Assembly (NCBI GenBank): GCA_964541215.1 | Contig: CAZIPP010000073.1 | Location: 1 to 7,451, forward strand | Origin: SIG469 sp964541215 | GTDB taxonomy: Bacteria > Bacillota > Clostridia > Oscillospirales > Oscillospiraceae | Direction: 5' to 3' | DNA length: 7,451 nt | Part shown: piece after piece, positions 6,442 to 7,451 of the stretch | Numbering within the stretch: the stretch's first letter is position 1 | How the letters are laid out: each line of letters begins with the position of its first letter | Notes under the pieces: generated by a model | The model's input: the letters and a program-made list of their open reading frames with translations, nothing else | Told to the model about the DNA's origin: nothing | Databases searched by the model: none | Program-made: the position numbers and the translations under genes

Positions 6442-6467
6442 TGGTGTTTTATTAAATCGAATATATA
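6438..6467 (+). promoter_or_regulatory. Weak candidate promoter for ylmC
   Basis: TTGATG (6438-6443, 4 of 6) and TATATA (6462-6467, 4 of 6) are 18 bases apart, at the very end of the glycerate kinase gene and just before the ylmC leader hairpin. AT-rich intergenic sequence often gives such matches. A sporulation-sigma promoter could not be recognised with confidence. Confidence 0.25.
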
Positions 6468-6468
6468 C

Positions 6469-6513
6469 AAGCCCTCCGTTCATATGGTTTACAAATGAAT
6501 GGAGGCGCTTTTT
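6469..6513 (+). promoter_or_regulatory. Terminator-like hairpin that buries the ylmC Shine-Dalgarno
   Basis: The arms AAGCCCTCCGTTCAT (6469-6483) and ATGAATGGAGGCGCTT (6495-6510) pair over about 15 bp with one G-T wobble and one bulged base, around an 11-nt loop, and are followed by a run of five T (6509-6513). This has the form of an intrinsic terminator for the glycerate kinase gene. The 3' arm also contains GGAGGCG (6501-6507), the Shine-Dalgarno for the ATG at 6514, so any read-through transcript would fold with its ribosome binding site hidden. Confidence 0.8.
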
Positions 6514-6795
6514 ATGCAGTGCTGTATTGCTGAACTCAGATGCCGTGAAGTAATAAATGTAAGAGACGGCTGCAGAATAGGGTATGTGAATGATCTTGAA
6601 GTTGACATTTCATGCGGAAGGGTAGTGGCATTGGTTGTGCCGGGTCCATGCAGGTTTTTTGGGTTGTTTGGCAGGGAAGATGACTACCTTATTCCCTGGG
6701 AATGCATCAAAAGAATAGGCGACGATATCATACTCATTGATATCGACAAGGATAAATGTCGAACACCCCGAAACAAGGGCAGATTTTTCTTCTGA
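6514..6795 (+). CDS. YlmC/YmxH family sporulation protein (PRC-barrel domain)
   Basis: Small PRC-barrel protein of 93 residues, matching the YlmC/YmxH family encoded near sigG in many Firmicutes and usually annotated as sporulation-related; its molecular role is not known. Family features: ELRCREVINVRDGCRIGYVN (7-26), the beta-rich core with VVALVVPGPCRFFGLFGRED, and IPWECIKRIGDDIILIDID near the C-terminus. The tail KCRTPRNKGRFFF is basic. Start: ATG at 6514 is 6 bases after GGAGGCG; an in-frame ATG at 6499 overlaps that Shine-Dalgarno and would add five residues (MEALF) not expected in the family, so it is rejected. The gene lies downstream of sigG as in other spore formers, but with the glycerate kinase gene in between. 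No clear terminator follows. Confidence 0.9.
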   Translation: MQCCIAELRCREVINVRDGCRIGYVNDLEVDISCGRVVALVVPGPCRFFGLFGREDDYLIPWECIKRIGDDIILIDIDKDKCRTPRNKGRFFF

Positions 6796-6835
6796 TACTG
6801 TTTGAAAATATGATCCCAAATGATTTTAAAGGGGA

Positions 6836-6979
6836 GTGCTTGTTCTTGAAAATGGTCAAATTATTTTTGAGCATAGCCAAGGCAAAGCTGACCTCGGTAC
6901 CAATACCCCCTTCACACCGCATACTACGATTACATTAGCTTCTTTATCCAAACAATTTGTTGCAGTGGCAGTTGCCATG
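6836..6979 (+). pseudogene. Fragment of a serine hydrolase (beta-lactamase/penicillin-binding family)
   Basis: The frame encodes LVLENGQIIFEHSQGKADL, then TNTPFTPHTTITLASLSKQF and VAVAVAM. This matches the conserved N-terminal part of the beta-lactamase-related serine hydrolases (class C/PBP-like family), where a strand pair of the form VxxDGKIxxxxGxGxAD leads to the active-site SxxK, here Ser-Leu-Ser-Lys at 6941-6952. The residues that should precede it are missing: an in-frame TAA sits at 6827-6829, just upstream. Family resemblance stops at Met (6977-6979), although the frame stays open to 7111. None of the remaining roughly 250 or more residues of a normal enzyme follow in any frame. AAAGGGGAG upstream may be chance. 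Best read as a non-functional internal fragment; a short translated peptide cannot be excluded. Confidence 0.65.
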
Positions 6980-7209
6980 AGCGATGTATTTATGTGCTTT
7001 GGCTTGAAGTACACCCACATAAATGGACGAATCGCATACGCCAGCGGATATGTAAAACATAACGATGAGATATTCTCCTGTGGCTTTCGTACCAGTTCTA
7101 ATCGTTTTTAACCGTTTCCTTTCGATTTTATTTCCTTTCAAAACATCTTTGTCCGCATATTTTCCAAGTGTCCCGGCGCTGTCTGTGGCTGTTTATGTGG
7201 TCATAAGCA

Positions 7210-7239
7210 GAGCTCCGTTGGAATATCCCAACGGAGCTC
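7210..7239. terminator. Perfect hairpin between convergent units; possible terminator of the - strand SLH gene
   Basis: GAGCTCCGTTGG (7210-7221) and CCAACGGAGCTC (7228-7239) form a perfect 12-bp stem with a 6-nt loop. It lies about 48 bases beyond the stop codon of the - strand SLH gene. Neither side carries a convincing T-run in the direction of transcription, so termination is likely but not assured; it could act as a 3'-end-stabilising structure. Confidence 0.5.
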
Positions 7240-7287
7240 AAATATTCTAATCGTGCCGGAATTGTTTCTCAGCAGGGGCAGTTTGGT

Positions 7288-7451
7288 TCATGCACCTGCG
7301 GCAGTTGTGCTGTCTTCAGAGGGTTGGTTTGATTCGGCAGTCTGCACCTTCGGCAGCTGGTTGTACCGATACAGCATCACGGCCAGTTGTTCATGTCGCA
7401 GGGCATCACCGGGACAAAGCTGCCCGCTGCCGTTACCGGTCATGATACCCG
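7288..7451 (-). CDS. SLH-domain protein, C-terminal end (5' part outside window)
   Basis: Read on the - strand, a frame enters from the right edge and stops with TGA at 7290-7288, giving 53 residues. It begins GIMTGNGSGQLCPGDALRHE and continues QLAVMLYRYNQL, the typical second half of an S-layer homology motif (GxxxGxGxxxFxPxxxxxRxQxAVMLYR). SLH modules anchor exported proteins non-covalently to pyruvylated secondary cell-wall polymers. After the motif come about 20 polar residues (PKVQTAESNQPSEDSTTAAGA), a normal C-terminal tail. The Cys in GQLCPGDAL, where Phe or Asn is usual, is a small oddity. The protein is surface-exposed by inference; its other domains are outside the window. It is convergent with the + strand genes. 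Confidence 0.85.
   Translation of the reverse strand, partial: GIMTGNGSGQLCPGDALRHEQLAVMLYRYNQLPKVQTAESNQPSEDSTTAAGA

Larger units (their letters stand above)
6796..7287. other. Region without an intact gene, holding decayed fragments
   Basis: Nearly 500 bases between ylmC and the SLH gene end contain no intact coding sequence that I can support. It holds a both-ends-truncated serine-hydrolase fragment (6836-6979), a 9-bp inverted repeat ATTTATGTG/CACATAAAT (6988-6996 and 7016-7024), a possible short SLH-like remnant on the - strand near 7135-7190, and a perfect 12-bp hairpin (7210-7239). Open frames in it are short, mutually overlapping and lack family resemblance. The pattern suggests decayed genes left from rearrangement between convergent units. 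Confidence 0.5.

Noticed and set aside
6499..6501. ATG at 6499 as the start of ylmC
   Set aside because: It overlaps the first base of GGAGGCG, which serves the ATG at 6514, and would add residues outside the family pattern.
6988..7024. Inverted repeat ATTTATGTG/CACATAAAT near the end of the serine-hydrolase fragment, considered as a mobile-element end or terminator
   Set aside because: It has only 9 AT-rich pairs with a 19-nt gap, no T-run, no target-site duplication and no transposase nearby; chance is enough.
1..7451. CRISPR array, tRNA, rRNA, insertion sequence or phage genes
   Set aside because: No direct repeats with spacers, no cloverleaf or rRNA signature, and no transposase, integrase or phage structural motif was seen on either strand.

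Overview
The window looks like a chromosomal segment of a low-to-mid-GC, spore-forming, gut- or rumen-type Clostridia (Firmicutes; Oscillospiraceae/Ruminococcaceae-like). This rests on a recognisable forespore sigma factor (sigG), a YlmC/YmxH sporulation PRC-barrel gene, strong AGGAGG-type ribosome binding sites, TTG and GTG starts, U-tract terminators and an S-layer-homology (SLH) protein end. The genus is inference; no rRNA or other marker is present.

Layout on the + strand: (1) the C-terminal end of an unidentified membrane protein, closed by an intrinsic terminator that overlaps its stop codon; (2) a monocistronic, promoter- and terminator-bounded tannase-like (subtype B) alpha/beta-hydrolase with an in-frame MPGGPGG heptad repeat and one altered galloyl-site position; (3) a MerR-type regulator with its own palindromic operator/promoter, unusually fused to two membrane segments that enclose a large putative extracytoplasmic domain; (4) a small MscS mechanosensitive channel; (5) sigG; (6) a GlxK/GarK-type glycerate kinase with its own near-consensus sigma-A promoter; (7) ylmC/ymxH. 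The last ~650 bases hold a broken serine-hydrolase (beta-lactamase-family) fragment, an otherwise apparently non-coding stretch, a perfect hairpin and, on the - strand, the C-terminus of an SLH-domain protein running out of the window.

The genes do not form one pathway. The two sporulation genes, sigG and ylmC, share a striking leader design: in each the Shine-Dalgarno sequence lies inside the 3' arm of a long, near-perfect hairpin that also ends in a run of T and so looks like a terminator for the gene upstream. For sigG this agrees with what is known in Bacillus subtilis, where a leader hairpin occludes the ribosome binding site and a non-AUG start dampens translation. The other main points of interest are the membrane-tethered MerR protein, a possible one-component transmembrane sensor, and the tannase-like enzyme with its slippage-prone Gly/Pro/Met repeat and substituted substrate-binding residue.
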